From Gentiana macrophylla (taxonomy: Eukaryota; Streptophyta; Magnoliopsida; Gentianales; Gentianaceae), in NCBI GenBank assembly GCA_026214975.1, contig CM047805.1, forward strand, positions 63,317,368-63,381,367: a stretch of 64,000 bases of DNA, in the 5' to 3' direction. The notes beneath the pieces were generated by a model. The model did not search any database. It saw only the letters and a program-made list of their open reading frames with translations, and was not told the origin of the DNA. A program made the translations under genes and the position numbers. How positions within the stretch are numbered: position 1 is the first letter of the stretch; every line of letters starts with the position of its first letter. Shown piece after piece: positions 23,011 to 35,850 of the stretch.

Positions 23011-25383
23011 AGTCATGTCTAAGTCTTTTATTCAAGATCTGTTGACATCATCACTCATCAGGGTCAGGGCCAAGGCCAGGTTCTTTGCCTGTGACTGTTC
23101 TTCCATTCATTCTGCCTTGAGCTTCATGGCAGCCACAGCTTTTCTGATTATGAAAGGAATTAGATACATTGCAACTTTGGTATGTAAGTTACAGAAGTTT
23201 TAGTGTTTCTTATATTTTCTTATTCATTTTCTTGGAATTGGATACATAAATAAAACCACCATGTTTTGCTGGTTGCTACGCGTTTCTTATCTGCCAGCAA
23301 ATTAAAAGGAAAAGATAATCCGTGTATATTATGGTGGGAAGAACGGTTTGTATATTATGCCTTTTTTACACTATGTTTTATTTAATGGCAACATACTATA
23401 CAAAATTATGTTCTAGCTAGATAAAACAATGCCATTATCATTTGTAACTAATTCTAGAGTCTAGACCAAACAATTGCACCAGGATGTGTTGGTGTGTAGG
23501 TAGCTTGGTAAATATGGCTATCAATTAAATACATGGATGACATTTGGTGCGCTCAAATTACATTGACAATGGACACTAAAACCTCAATCATTGCAACTTT
23601 TCAAGAAATACGACCTCCCGAGGTATTTTACTTTTGCTGTAAAGCTTGTAAGTGATACATATGCTTTCCCTTAACTTTGCTCACCATGAAGTCGAAGTGC
23701 GATATGCAACTGTTGTAACGCATGTTACGTAGGTTTCTCTCTAAAGACTAAAGAGAGGTTTATTTAGAGATTTAGAGAATTTTACTTTCTATCTAGCACA
23801 TGGTTTATAAATAATGTTTTGAGGCTTAGTTCCTCCTTTGTTGTATGAATTTATGTTCATATTTGTGATAAATAATAATAATAATAGACTTGCATAGAAG
23901 GCTGTTGATGACTTGCTTTGTGTGGAGGTAAAGGTGAAGGTCTAGGTCTGCTACTATACATGAAAAGAAAACATGGAATCATGTAAGTAATGAATGTTTT
24001 CTTCTTTTGGCGTTGTTTTATGCAAAAAACTCTCTGCCTTGAACTTATTTTACGCTGGCCGTAACTTGAGTTTGGATGCAACACTAATTGTTTTGGCTCA
24101 GTTCACAACATCATTGCTAAATACATTTTTTATTTGACAAGGTATGTCTTTTCCTCCTTTTTTTTTTTTTTTTTTTATTGAGTCGGTTTCTCTACATCTC
24201 GGGATTCAACTTCTGGAGTATATAGTATAATGGAAATAATGGAATGCAATTATGATATATATCCCGGTGTAGATTTGGTTTACATAAATGAAATTTGGTT
24301 ATAAAGGAGGATAAAGGGTGAAGAATTTTCTTCAGCTTATTTCTCCCATGAGCTACTTATTTCTCCCATGAGTAAGCATCGTGCTTAGTATTTCAGAGAA
24401 ATTAGCAATGGTATGACTATTTAATAACTAAACACAATAAAGAAAAACAGTTGCCAAATAAAATATGCATCTTAAACATGTATATATATGGTATATATGG
24501 AAGAGCATCTACCATTCTAAAACGAAAGTGCAATTGAAACATTTGTTCTAAAAATTGAAATATAGTTGTGTTATGCTAATGTTAGATTGGTTACATTAGT
24601 GCATAACCCTTATGATTAAAAGATTATGTGGAAAGATCGCTTTTGGATATTTATGGTATATTAGTTTTAGGAAATATGGTGTGTATTAATTGTAATCGTT
24701 TTTAACTTTTAAGAAAATAACATTCATATGCAATTTACATTTTCTTTAATCAAGTACTTGCATATTTCCTAGATTATGTGTTTTTAGATTGTGTGTTTTT
24801 GGGTTACAACAATGTAATGCAACACTTTCTACTGATTTTTAGAATTGCACTGAAGTATGGCAACTCCAACGATATAGCGGTTTGTTGTGGAAAACATGTT
24901 GCAACTGGTGCAACTCAACAACGTTGCCCTTAATTGGAGAGACCTCAAACAGTTATCCATAAAAAAAATGGATATCTCAAGTCAATCATTTGTTTTTTTT
25001 CTTTTTTCTTTTCGGGAAACGGAAAGATTCATACAACCAAAGTCAAGGTTTACAGAGAAGAGCATCTGACTACTTCCTCCTCTTTCATCCCAGTAATGAT
25101 CCAAGGAGGAAAAAATCCAGTCCATATGGTTGGATTAACAAGATACTTGGAAAAAGATGCAATGTTGAAGTCAATCATTTGTGATGGGCTTAAATTTGTT
25201 GATGTTTTAGTGAATGTAATTGTGTTAGAAATATAATTGTTAAAATAGTTTTTTTTAACCACAATTTTTAATATAGTTGTATTTGTGTTAATGTTTTATT
25301 TACATAAAAAAAAAATTCAAGTTATTTTTTCATTAAATCTTATGGTGTCTAATACATATCTACCGTCTATATATTGTATTGGG

Positions 25384-25420
25384 CATGCCGTGCCTTGCAC
25401 GGCATGAGTATTGCAACTAG
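25384..25420 (+). other. 3' terminal hairpin and CTAG of Helitron B
   Basis: CATGCCGTGC (25384-25393), loop CTT, GCACGGCATG (25397-25406), then CTAG at 25417-25420 followed by T. It is one base pair longer than in copy A. Confidence 0.9.
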
Positions 25421-25599
25421 TTAATATTACAAGAGCATTGGGTGTTTTTCACCACATAATACAAGGTTGTAGATGATGCATGGTAGAAGTGCAATGTTAG
25501 TAGCATGCTTGCCCAGGTTTACAAAAGTCCAAACACATAACCTTTTTAGGGGGCCTAACAAAATATTCAGAAGGCACATATTATGACCATTAAGATTCA

Positions 25600-28309
25600 T
25601 TATACTTAGAACCTTAATGATGTAATATGTTGCCGATAGGTAGAGACATTAATACTTCCGGTGTTCAAAAGTTGTTTCAAAAGGTTTTAGCTTTAATATC
25701 TACATTTACAGATGCTAGGTTTTGGTGTTGTCGGCCTTTGTCTTCTTCATTGGGGTTGTTTCGTGAATCAACGATCTGTGCCTCCATAGCTTTGGTTGCC
25801 TCTTGTGTAGTGGGGAGATCAGGTGTAGCTTTATCTCGGGGTGATTTGTTGCTGGGTAAGTTTGGGTTCTTCAAAAGTCAATTTGCGTTTTGTTCTAAAC
25901 CGTTGTCCTTGCTTTGTTTTCGGGAGCGAAGTTATCTCAGGTGAATCTGCTATGACACTTTGGATTGTAGGGTGTAGACCTCTTTGTTAGCAGGAGTTTT
26001 TGGTGCGAGAGGTTGACGATCCAATATGGTCGAAACAGATTACTATCTTGAAGCAACGCGCGACAAGTGCGACTTTTTGTTGTGATGCATTATACTCATG
26101 CATTTACGCTTCGAGTAGATCTTTATACGAGGATAGCGTCGGTGCATTGTGCCACAGGATTCTTTGTCATAGTACTTCAAATAGCGGATAGCGTGTTTCT
26201 TTTGGAGAGCCACTTCTATCTCGGCTTGTCGGTGGTTTGTTCTATGAAATAGAAGGCAACAACATAAACTAAGAAATTGAATAAAAAAGAAAGTTAAAGT
26301 ATGTTATGGTGAGATTATGGGGTACTTACACTTGCAGTTAAAGGCAAGCAAAGCGACTTCATTGGGTGTGAAGGCGGTAGCTTATCAATTTACGGAGATT
26401 TCACAAACACCTCAATGATGAGTTTTCCCATGGTTTAAGAACACTCCAAGTTTGTAAATTGAACCATTTAAATTTATGTGGGTTAAAGTGTAAACATGGA
26501 AAGCATAGTAAGAAGAAGACATGAAACTAAAGCGGATAAGAAAAGTATTTACCTCATAGTGACCTTAGTGTATTCTTGGCAATATCTGAACACATTATTT
26601 TCTGATCCATGTCCACATCCAATTCCGTGGAGCATTGTTCGCATGCTTCATGCGGAAATCTTCTTTGTCAAGTATAAAAGTTATTGAGCCTTCAGTCCAG
26701 ACTGCTTTCACCTGCATTTTAAAATCGGTATTCGTTTTAGCGTGAGCATGGTAAATGGAGAATTGAATGTATCTTAGCATATGAGTTACATTTTCAATAG
26801 AGGCAATGGCAAAAGTTAATGGCAGTATCTCAGAAGGACGGGGTGGGTGGAACAGTATAGCTGGGTCCCTATAAGCGCGAGTTTGGATCATTGATGAGAT
26901 CTTCACTGAGTGTGCATCATACCTGTTATGCAGCGAGTATAAACATCAGCTTAAATACCACATAAGTAAATAATAACGGGGATCAGAACAGGCCTACCAT
27001 TCTTTTAAGGGCTTCTCCTTTATCAGCGGCGGGTTTTCCATGAAGTAGGCATGTGTCCTTGTTCGGAGCGATAGACCTACATTGGAGTGGAACGATATGA
27101 ACACAGTTTAAGTATCCATAGAAAACTTTTATAATTGTCTTTGGTGTTTAATGGTGAAGGAAGATTTCATATATTTGGGGTGGGCATTGTAAGGCTACCT
27201 GTGCATAATTATTTAGGCGCTTTGCACACACATGAAATTGGTTATAAACATAAGAAGAGTAAGCAATTAAATAGAAAGAAACATCTAAAGAGGACTATTG
27301 TATTTCATGAGTAAGTGAATGAAATATAAGGTAGTGAGTCGCCTGTCAAAAAAAATAGAGCTACCCAAGAGAATTCTATACTGAGATGTGAACGATTGAT
27401 TACATACCGTTCTGTGTGCTCACGTTGAGTCCATACGCAATAATCAATGTCGGACATTTGTATTTTGCATACACGTTCACATCACTATCGAGGTCCACAT
27501 CGTCCCAGACTCGCACCAACATGGGAATCATTCTACAATAGTGTTAAAATTATTGTCTGGTGGGATAAATTTTCAAAAGGGTTAAATGACCGGAACAATA
27601 CATAGTAGTATAGTGAAGGAATGCATTACTTACTCTTCATTAATGACCACACAGTCCCTGTAAGTAGATTTAGCACTCGCTTGTTGAACTGGCAAAGTAT
27701 GCACAACCAGTGCTTTGATACCTAAGTCAAGTGTCAATGTTTTTATGTAATTAAGAATCAATATATGCAGATCAATATCGAGTTTTAATGTAGGTCGGCG
27801 GGAATGAATGCTTACAGATTGGCTTCTCATGATCTGCATAACGGTAGAAGTCTGCGAATTTATCTAGCTCAAATTTGCAAGGAAGTGGAGGCGGGATTGG
27901 TTCCTCATATGGTTCCACAAGGTTTTTGCGTTGCAGAGTCCAAGTATATGGATACTGAAGGGACTTGAATTGAGTCGGAGTGTCTTTGGCAACAGCATTC
28001 GAGACATAGTATCTTTTGTATGGCTCAAGTGTGTGGGCAAAGCGGGTCACAGTCCCGTCGAACATGACCATCGGGACCAAGGTTCCCTGTAATAGATATA
28101 AAATTCATTAAGATTGACCTTTTTAATTATCAGAATAATATTTTTGAATGAATGTACATTACCTTTGTGTCAGTGACCACGTAGTTTCGAAACAGAGGGC
28201 CGTTTTCCTTTTTCTTTGGTTTGCGCCGCAGAATAACCTGAATCAAGACACACCATTTCGTTGCTATCACAGGGGTGATCTGAATGGCATCCTTTAGTTG
28301 TCGTGGCAT
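25600..28309 (-). pseudogene. RPA-like single-stranded-DNA-binding protein of the Helitron
   Basis: Probable exons with GT-AG borders in consistent phase: 28309-28163, 28086-27817, 27721-27634, 27532-27409, 27076-26998, 26922-26790, 26711-26553. The start is ATG at 28309. Order: first OB fold (WCVLIQVILRRKPKKKE, NYVVTDTKGTLVPMVMFDG, YYVSNAVAKDTP, YPYTWTLQRKN), second OB fold (STYRDCVVINEE, MLVRVWDDVDLDSDVNVY, EWYDAHSVKISSMIQ), then a zinc-ribbon start CEQC...MC. In the zinc ribbon the frame shifts before YCQEYTKVTMR, so the last third is out of frame. A charged tail (LTFEEPKL) lies near 25.9 kb. Proteins of this type coat ssDNA and are thought to aid Helitron replication. The promoter side was displaced by the LTR element ending exactly at the ATG. 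Confidence 0.75.
28305..28309. repeat. Target-site duplication GGCAT, left copy
   Basis: GGCAT precedes the left LTR and recurs at 44224-44228 after the right LTR. On the - strand it reads ATGCC and includes the putative RPA start codon. Confidence 0.85.
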
Positions 28310-29586
28310 TGACGTGGCCTTTTCTAGTGCTATTCCGGTCCTTAACCGGCGATTGTATCGGGTCAAATTGTAGTGCTAGTATGGCGAGTCGGTGTCGAAT
28401 CCTCGAGGAAGCGTATGGTAATTGAGTGTGGCTAAACACCAAGAAGCTATTATTAACTCAATCTAAGTCGCAATTTTCTTTTTCTATTTAGTAACCTTAA
28501 AGCAATTAAATAAATGCATAAAAATAAAGCAGATATATATAGATACAAAAATATATATATAAGCATATAGAAATACAAATATATATATAGATATAAATAT
28601 ATATAGTACCAATACAATATATAAGATATAAATACTAGTAATATTATTAGAAACTAGCCAAGAATATGTCACTTTGAATCAAATTATCTCTTTTAGTAGA
28701 AATAGATGTGCTTGATCTTTCCTTAATTTAAGGTGAATCAATTATATGTGAATCGGTGTATTCTAAGCTAGACAACTCCTCCTCACACAGCGTATGAAAT
28801 TGTCATATGTCAAATTGTCATCGATTTAATCTCCACAAGCGCCCCATGCTAATCTCGGTTAGTCAACGAGCAGTGCAGTACAAATCTACCCCGGATAAAA
28901 GAGGTTATTCCGTTTGTCAGACGGCCGATGTTATTCAAAAGGCTCCGGTTGTCAGGCGGATCGATTTAACTTTCCGGTGTTAGTTTCAATTAAACCATTG
29001 ATTTTAACATTATTATAATCTTGAACACAAATTTAATAAGATTCATCTTTCCCAAGACAAATCTGCCCCCGGGTAGGAAATCGGATTCCGTTGTCACGTT
29101 TTCACTCGGCCAATTTTACCCTCCGGTTTTTCTATCCTTTATCTCATATCCTAACTTCTGCAGTGGGTTCATCATTAGGTTATATGTTGCGATTCATCTT
29201 GGTTAATTACGTCAATCCGAATATTATCAATACGTTGCAAGATAGAAAAAGATTCATTATAATCGATTTTAATTCAATTTTAACATAGTCATCATCTATT
29301 TCCCTAAAAAGATAAACTAATTCAATTTCATATCTTGGCTAGATATAGAGTTAGCCTAATATCATTATAACTAATAGATAGATACTAATAACAACAAACA
29401 AACATAAATACATTAAAAGTTGCAGATTACGATTGTAGCGTCGAGCCGTATTCTCCGGAAATAACAACTCCTTTAGCAACAACGAGCCTTGATAATCCTT
29501 CTAAGTACTAAAACGATACTTATACTACATTATTATTTTCGATGAGTGTCGTTTACGGTATTCTGAGAACTACAAACTAGATTAAG

Positions 29587-29621
<35 letters not shown>

Positions 29622-30083
29622 GTGATATATATATATTGGTACAACTCCATCAAGCTGCAAATGAGGAGTATTTATAGAGTGGATGTCAAGGCCGGCGCGC
29701 GGGCGGTGTAGTACGCGCTGGCGGGCGGTGCTCTGATGGAGATTCTCTCTGGCGATCCCGTGTCTTTGGTGGCGAGAGAGATTCGGCTCGGGCGGGTTTT
29801 TCGGTTCGGGCGGATCTTGAAAAATATCTTTCTTCCGTTTCTTCTCTGTTTTGGTTTTAATCCTTGATTTTCCATCACACGTACCACAAGCGAGTCAAAA
29901 ACACGAGCCACGATAATTTTGATCATAAAAACTATAAGTTTTACTAAAATAATAACGATAATATCTATTTATAACGATTTTGATTTTTATGTGTTTTAGA
30001 TATATTTTTATAGAATTTATACGATATTATCGTAAATACGATATAAAAGTCATATAATATGGTTATATTTTTATCATACATCA
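28310..30083 (-). repeat. 3' LTR of the Athila-like element
   Basis: 1774 bp, collinear with 41957-44223 over its whole length except for the 510-bp MITE in the other copy. Includes a (TA)n run at 29591-29618. On - it begins TGATGTATGATAAAAATATA and ends GGCCACGTCA. The closing CA abuts the RPA ATG. Confidence 0.9.
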
Positions 30084-30098
30084 ACTACTCCCCACTTA
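30084..30098 (-). other. Polypurine tract of the Athila-like element
   Basis: AAGTGGGGAGTAGT on - directly adjoins the 3' LTR, the expected site for plus-strand priming. Confidence 0.7.
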
Positions 30099-32076
30099 GC
30101 TTTTGATCGTCATAAAGCAAAATAGCGATAATATATAAGCTGTTATAATGCAAACAATATAGTTCTTCTAGACTAAATTTCTAACTTAGTAATGCATCTT
30201 TGTCAACATTATAATTATATTAATTTTATCTATCTAAGATTATTAAAAAATAAAAGTGTGTATAACTTAATAAACTAGTTATAAAATATTATTTAAATGA
30301 AATTCTACATGAATTACTTAATAACTATAAAATAAAATACTTAGAAAAATTTTGTAATCGCTTACTTGTATGAAATTTGAGAATCAAGGACTAAGTCAAG
30401 TAGTTGGCAAAATGGCTTATAACGTTCAGCTCGGGGTGTTTGGCTAATCAACGAGGATAACAAAGGAAATCAAAAGAAAATAGTGGCAAGTAAATGCGTA
30501 CTTACACCTTCAACACGATCAAAAAATACCTTGATTAGTAACATCCGACCTTTTTTTTTTATTTTTTATTTTTAACAACAAACAAACATATCCGAACTCA
30601 TTACAGAATCGACTATCTTTCAAGTGTCATGAGGTGAGTACGGATACATCAAACACTTAATTATTCCAACTTTTTCTTTTCAGAGAATAACACTTTTTGA
30701 AAAGCAGTTGCCTTCGAATAATATTTATTCCAATCTCGGCATATACCATTATTGAATTTCGATGTCGTCACCGCTTATCCATAAGTACATACTAAAACTG
30801 CGGGATTTCAAGGAAATGTAGACCAATTTAAGTTAAGGGTCGGTTATATCTAGTTAATCATAATGGCTAATTTCGAGTGAGGTCTTGATCACTCTGCAAG
30901 GCTGAGGTGGGGACAAAAATTTGAAATTACGTTCGGGTAGGCTTATTTGGCCATAGTTAGTCAAAGTAATGCCAAAAATCTCATCATTCCTAATCCGATT
31001 CCAAATTCATACTTGTCTTGAAAAGAAAATCATTCTAAAACTTTATTATAATTATAAGTAACTTTTGTCTAATTCCATAAAAAATAATATTTCATACTAT
31101 TTGTCTAGGTATACATACTTAAAATCTTGATAAAAATCTAACATAAATATAAATAATATAGAAATAATATATCGAGATTACTTTACTTAATTAAAATTTT
31201 ATTCTATCCAAATATGTCATTTTATTATAATGATTATATATTATTTCGTTTATTTCCTTAAGATTGATTAAACTAAGTGCATCGATTATTTGATATATTA
31301 AATTTATTTTATTTACTAACCAATCTCTACCCCACTTACTTAATTCACATCGTCTCGATGTGTAATGAGTAGTAAAAAGTTAGTTTAGGAATTAAAATAA
31401 AATTTTTTAACGGGTGAATATTGTTACGTGTCATATAGATTAGCGTTTATATAATATAGCATAAAAAAAAAAAACATTAACACAAACAAATATATTACAA
31501 TATTAAAAAGTACATGTTAACTACTAAATACTACTATAAACTAAAAAAAAACTAAAACTAAGTTAATCTAAGTTATGATTAAACTAATTTATTCTAAGTT
31601 AATTTATTCTACTATTATTATTACGTTTGATATTCCTTACAACTATCATAACTATCTAATTTTCTCCACTTGAAGATCCTCCCGAATATCATTGGTAGTA
31701 GCCCTACGAGGAAAGCGAATGGAAAGTACTCATCTGTCGCTCTTTCCGGTACCCTAGCCAAACGAACACTTATGCGGAAATCGACCATGCAAAGGCATAA
31801 GGTGACGGATCGATCTCGCTTCCAAATGCAAAACTAACAAATTGCTTTACGAATCAATATTCCCGATCTATAACTTGACCCGTTTCGTTATAGCATACAA
31901 TAATAACAATTCATCATCAGCGATTTCCGAGAAATCATCAGTTGGATAAACTCGTGAATTGATGAAGCGTTTCGAGGTTTTCAAATGGGAAGTAAAGCGG
32001 CGGTGAAGACATCTCTATCCCTATTATAATGTTGGAATAAAACTTGATAAGATTCGAACATTTGTTAATAAATCCT
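30099..32076 (-). other. Non-coding interior of the Athila-like element
   Basis: About 2 kb of AT-rich sequence between the 3' LTR and the nearest ORF, without readable protein. Such spacers are usual in Athila. Confidence 0.55.
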
Positions 32077-32532
32077 TCAGGTGTCAAGTCTCCACTGATA
32101 CTCATAATGACTAGAGGGTGATGTTTGGACTGGTGGTATATGAAAATTTTGATTGATTATGGTAGAAGTAAAAGGAACAACAGTACCTCTAATGGTAACA
32201 GACTGTAACGACTCTAGAGTACTAGCCTCTGCAAGTACTGAGTAAAACTCTCTTACCATTGTAACATTAATTCTTCCTCTGGGCATACGACAAAAATAGT
32301 CCCACCCATCTGTTCCCATTCTTATGAATGCCCAATTATCCACTTTTCTAAAATTTAGACCTCTTTCAACCAGCACCGGTGATTGGTTGAAATTACTCAA
32401 AAAAGGGTTTGGATTTGCTTCATTCATATAATTGTAAGGGATGGGGTGGAAAAACGGATAATGCGAATTAGGGAGTACGGAGTTTGGGGTATGCGGAGGA
32501 GAATAACTGTTAACTGACGAATGATCGGACAT
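32077..32532 (-). CDS. Extra ORF 2 of the Athila-like element: plant-transposon-protein domain, truncated
   Basis: 151 codons from ATG at 32532. Residues 1-60 are rich in Pro, Asn and Ser. Residues 89-100 are NVTMVREFYSVL, followed by VTIRGTVVPFTSTIINQNF and SPSSHYEYQW. The same blocks occur, with the same spacing, in the 267-residue protein at 56914-57717 (NVTMIREFYSVL at 81-92), so both belong to one family, often annotated as putative plant transposon protein. Function is unknown. It is cut off after about half of the domain. It lies in the same sense as pol and has its own TATATAA 76 bases upstream. Whether it is translated is unknown. Confidence 0.7.
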   Translation of the reverse strand: MSDHSSVNSYSPPHTPNSVLPNSHYPFFHPIPYNYMNEANPNPFLSNFNQSPVLVERGLNFRKVDNWAFIRMGTDGWDYFCRMPRGRINVTMVREFYSVLAEASTLESLQSVTIRGTVVPFTSTIINQNFHIPPVQTSPSSHYEYQWRLDT

Positions 32533-32607
32533 TTTATACGCAATATATAAGAAAACGAGAGACTAAAGAGGTGAATTGGCAAATTGAGGAGTGAGCCCTC
32601 TGTTTCC

Positions 32608-32614
32608 TTATATA
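32608..32614 (-). promoter_or_regulatory. TATA box upstream of extra ORF 2
   Basis: TATATAA on -, 76 bases before the ATG at 32532. It suggests transcription independent of the LTR. Confidence 0.5.
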
Positions 32615-32933
32615 GAAGTGCTAGAAATAGATAAGAAACAACCTGAATAAGGTCGGTAGAACACCAGGCGGCGCGGGCGGTGCGATGCAGCGCGGGCGGT
32701 GCTACGATTAACCGATCCTGATTTTTGCATTTCAGGATGTTTTATCAGGTTAATTCAGTGTGAATACATGTAATTTTATATAAAACAGGGGTGAAAAATT
32801 CTAATAATACAGAAACAACGTAAAAACGTAAAACTGAGTAGTGTACTAACCACAGAGCACATCAAACCGTCTAAAATAAAAATCAAACCAAAGTATATCG
32901 TCATACATCGTAAAATAGGAAAAGTTTACTTAA

Positions 32934-34489
32934 CTACTCATCTCCATCGTAATCCTCATCTTCATCATAAGATGAGTCAAAATGAGCGAAAAAAGATCCA
33001 AACATACTAGAAGTAAAATCAGCCCGAGAAGTGAGTCGTACTAAAATCATAGTTAAAGCTGTTGTGGATCCACCGGCGTAGAAGCTTGAAATGTAGCACT
33101 GAGTTTGCCTCGTCGTCATCGTCACGAACCTTCCAATCCAAGCGAGCCGAGACCTGCTTTGTCACATACACGCTCTGAAGTTACTCCTCCCGTGCCCATA
33201 GATGCATCAAGCGAACACAGTAAACATACTACCTCCTCTGGATGACGGCATATAGTCCTGGAATAAAGCGTTAGTGGGACAGGTGGAATCAATCGGCATA
33301 GTATATGGGGTGGTGACTACGAGGGTAACGAGCGAGAAATCTCTGCATATTTGGGATCTATATCAACGATGAAAGCTCTGTGACCTCTTTGGCCAATCCT
33401 AAGATCTTGACCCACTTTCTATTACGTTCACAAGCTAAGGCTATATTAGCATCGATTCTAGCTGAGCTTGAATCATATCTTTGAAACATAGCCTCTACAC
33501 AGCTATTTTGGCCTGAAGTGGATGCGGTGAGGGATTGCCTAGGAACTCGAGATGTATGAATAGGAGATGCATTTGTGGTGGTTGTTGATGTTCTTTGGCG
33601 GTTAGGATTATTGTAGTTGATTCTACCCGGCCAGGCAAAGCGATTAGTTTACGGCCAATAAGTGGAGCAAAGGTGACATAATCCTATTTGAGGTAATCTT
33701 GGTACTTCATGCAGAAGATCACACAAGGCGAAATAAGATTAGAGGAGCAGCCAGGCGTCCTCCTCGAGTTCTATTCTTAACAAAATCACATGCCTTGGTA
33801 AAAATTAACTTCCTAGATTTATTGGAATGTCATGCACCATAGCCTGAGTCAAAACAACATCATCTCGACCATAAGCTGAGAGATGAGTCGAAGGATTAAC
33901 ATTATATCCTATAAATTGCTTGATAGCCACGATGTCCCTTATACCTTTGTCCATAAGAAACCTATTATCCTTCCAAATTCTTTGTGGGATCAAAGCGGCT
34001 GAGCTTCAAATGATTTAGCTAGTAGTCTACCAGCGGTCTAAGTTCCAAGCAGTCGATAATCATCATCCTCAGTATCTCGGGTAACCCATAAATAGAATTT
34101 ATCATGGCGAGATTGAAGGAGACATTAACCGTCCTAAGAGGATACTTACAGATCATCAAGAGTAGCCCTATCATAAGTAGATAAAGCAGAATAAAATTCG
34201 GCTACCATTGTGACATTTATGTTACTAGTGCGTTCCATCGCAATTTCCATCCATTCCACTATCTTGGAAGATTTTTTCACTTCTTCTCCCAAGCGGTCAA
34301 AATCCATACCACGTTAAAGTGACCCCGCACTTCTTGAAAAATCCATCATAGGCATTTTTAGCTTCAATACTAGCGGTTTTTAAAAAAGCGGCTTCTTCAA
34401 GTTCGATTAAGGGTCGCGGTTCATGAACGGTACTACTACTGAGGTTATCGGTTTTCTTTTCTTAGAGCTTCTCTAGATGATGAGGCCAT
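32934..34489 (-). pseudogene. Extra ORF 1 of the Athila-like element: plant-transposon-protein domain, broken
   Basis: Begins at ATG 34489 with MASSSREAL, then PFMNRDP and an acidic EAAFLKTASIEAKNAYDGFF region. It contains NVTMVAEFYSAL near 34200, aligned with ORF 2 and with 56914-57717. A C-terminal helper region (IRDIVAIKQFIGYNVNPSTH) lies at 33900 and an acidic tail DEDEDYDGDE ends at 32934. Several frame shifts interrupt it. A TATATATA run lies about 150 bases upstream, near 34640. It is larger than ORF 2, and both sit in tandem, so one may be a duplicate of the other. Confidence 0.6.
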
Positions 34490-34639
34490 CTACGATTTTG
34501 GTATGACAAAATAACAACAAAAACAACAACAAACAACAAACACAAACAAGTACTTAGACCAAATTATAGGAAAAAAAATAAAATTAAAATTAAAAACTAA
34601 AAGCTTGATAAAAATTGAAATGATTGATATACATATATA

Positions 34640-35850
34640 TATAGTCACCGTAGAGAGCTAGAAAGAGTAGATAGTTGCCGGAATAAATGGTGGTGCCGCC
34701 GAAATTGTGTTGAAAAAGAGAGGAGCTTTGCTTGAAAAATCTATCCTTTTATGCAATGTTGATGAATTTGTGGAGTGGAATGGAAGAGAAGATGGTGAAT
34801 TAAGTAATTTGGGATAGAAAATTTGGTGAAAAAGTGATGAAATTTTTGAAGAGGGGAAAAGGGGTGGGGTCGGCTTTTTGGGGTTGAAGAAATGAAGAAG
34901 ATGAAGATGAAAGTGTGATATTTTTAGGTTATATAGCTACTTGAATCGAATCGAACTCCTATCGATTCGAATCGTTAGTAATTACTCGATTCTCCTTTCA
35001 TTTTTTGTTGTTTTTTTTTTTTTTTTGTGTGATAATTTAGATTATATCATAAAAATATTTTTATAAAATCATAAAATTATTTAATGATAAAATAAATTAT
35101 TACGATTTTTTTATAAAAGCTTTTTAAAGAAAATATTTTTGGTATGATAAATTTTAATTCTATCATATAAACCATATATGATCTAATAATAAGTTTATCA
35201 TAAAATTTTTATGAAATTTTTGAAAATAAATAATATAAATAAAAAAAAAAAACATAAAACTTAATTGAATTCTACTCCCATCATCCTTAAATCTTGAGAT
35301 TTTATAGTAATGGTCCATCAACCTAATTCCTAGAAATGATGCGTTTGAATTCTCTCTTTGTTGTCCATCGGGATTTTAGGATAATAGCATAATCGTTCCC
35401 ATCTTAATTACATTCAAACATTAAATCGCAGGATTTGGTTGTCTTTGTCCACACATTTTCCATTATGTTCACTTTTGCCACAAATTCTACATCTCTTTAG
35501 AAATCTTGCCGCTTCTCTTTATAGCACTTCTTGAATTTCCATTACAAAGATCTCTTTCTCGATTTCGCGTATCAGTTCCTTGTTCAAGTTAGAAACTAAG
35601 GCTTTATTCTAAAGGCAACATCTTTATCTAAACCTAATTTTAACGATAAAATAAAAACTTCTATTCTATCTATGAAAGGCATTCCGGTTCTTTTTCGTCT
35701 GCCGGTAAAAAAGCGAAACTACTTAAATTGCATATTAAAAAGTGAATTTAGAAAGATAGTACCCGTAATCGGTTGAGTTTAGAATTCTGCTTCCTTAATC
35801 CGTTGGAGGGTCGTTAAGCAATAATATTTCTTCTGTTTGAGGTATCCCGC
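34640..35850 (-). other. Non-coding stretch between extra ORF 1 and integrase
   Basis: AT-rich. It includes the presumed promoter and leader of extra ORF 1 and the degraded 3' end of pol. Confidence 0.45.

Larger units (their letters stand above)
20921..25420 (+). mobile_element. Non-autonomous Helitron B carrying haspin gene pieces
   Basis: Starts TCTATATCTAATAAG after an A and ends with hairpin plus CTAG before a T. Both ends match Helitron A (3527-7066). The interior has no Rep/helicase but contains five spliced-gene-like exons of a haspin kinase on the same strand (22183-23010), typical gene capture. Confidence 0.88.

Noticed and set aside
25422..25430. A second TAATATTAC, beside the 3' end of Helitron B
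   Set aside because: No flanking inverted repeat and no Rep-like frame nearby. In AT-rich DNA this nonamer is expected by chance. Only the copy at 2265-2273 has the stem and gene context.
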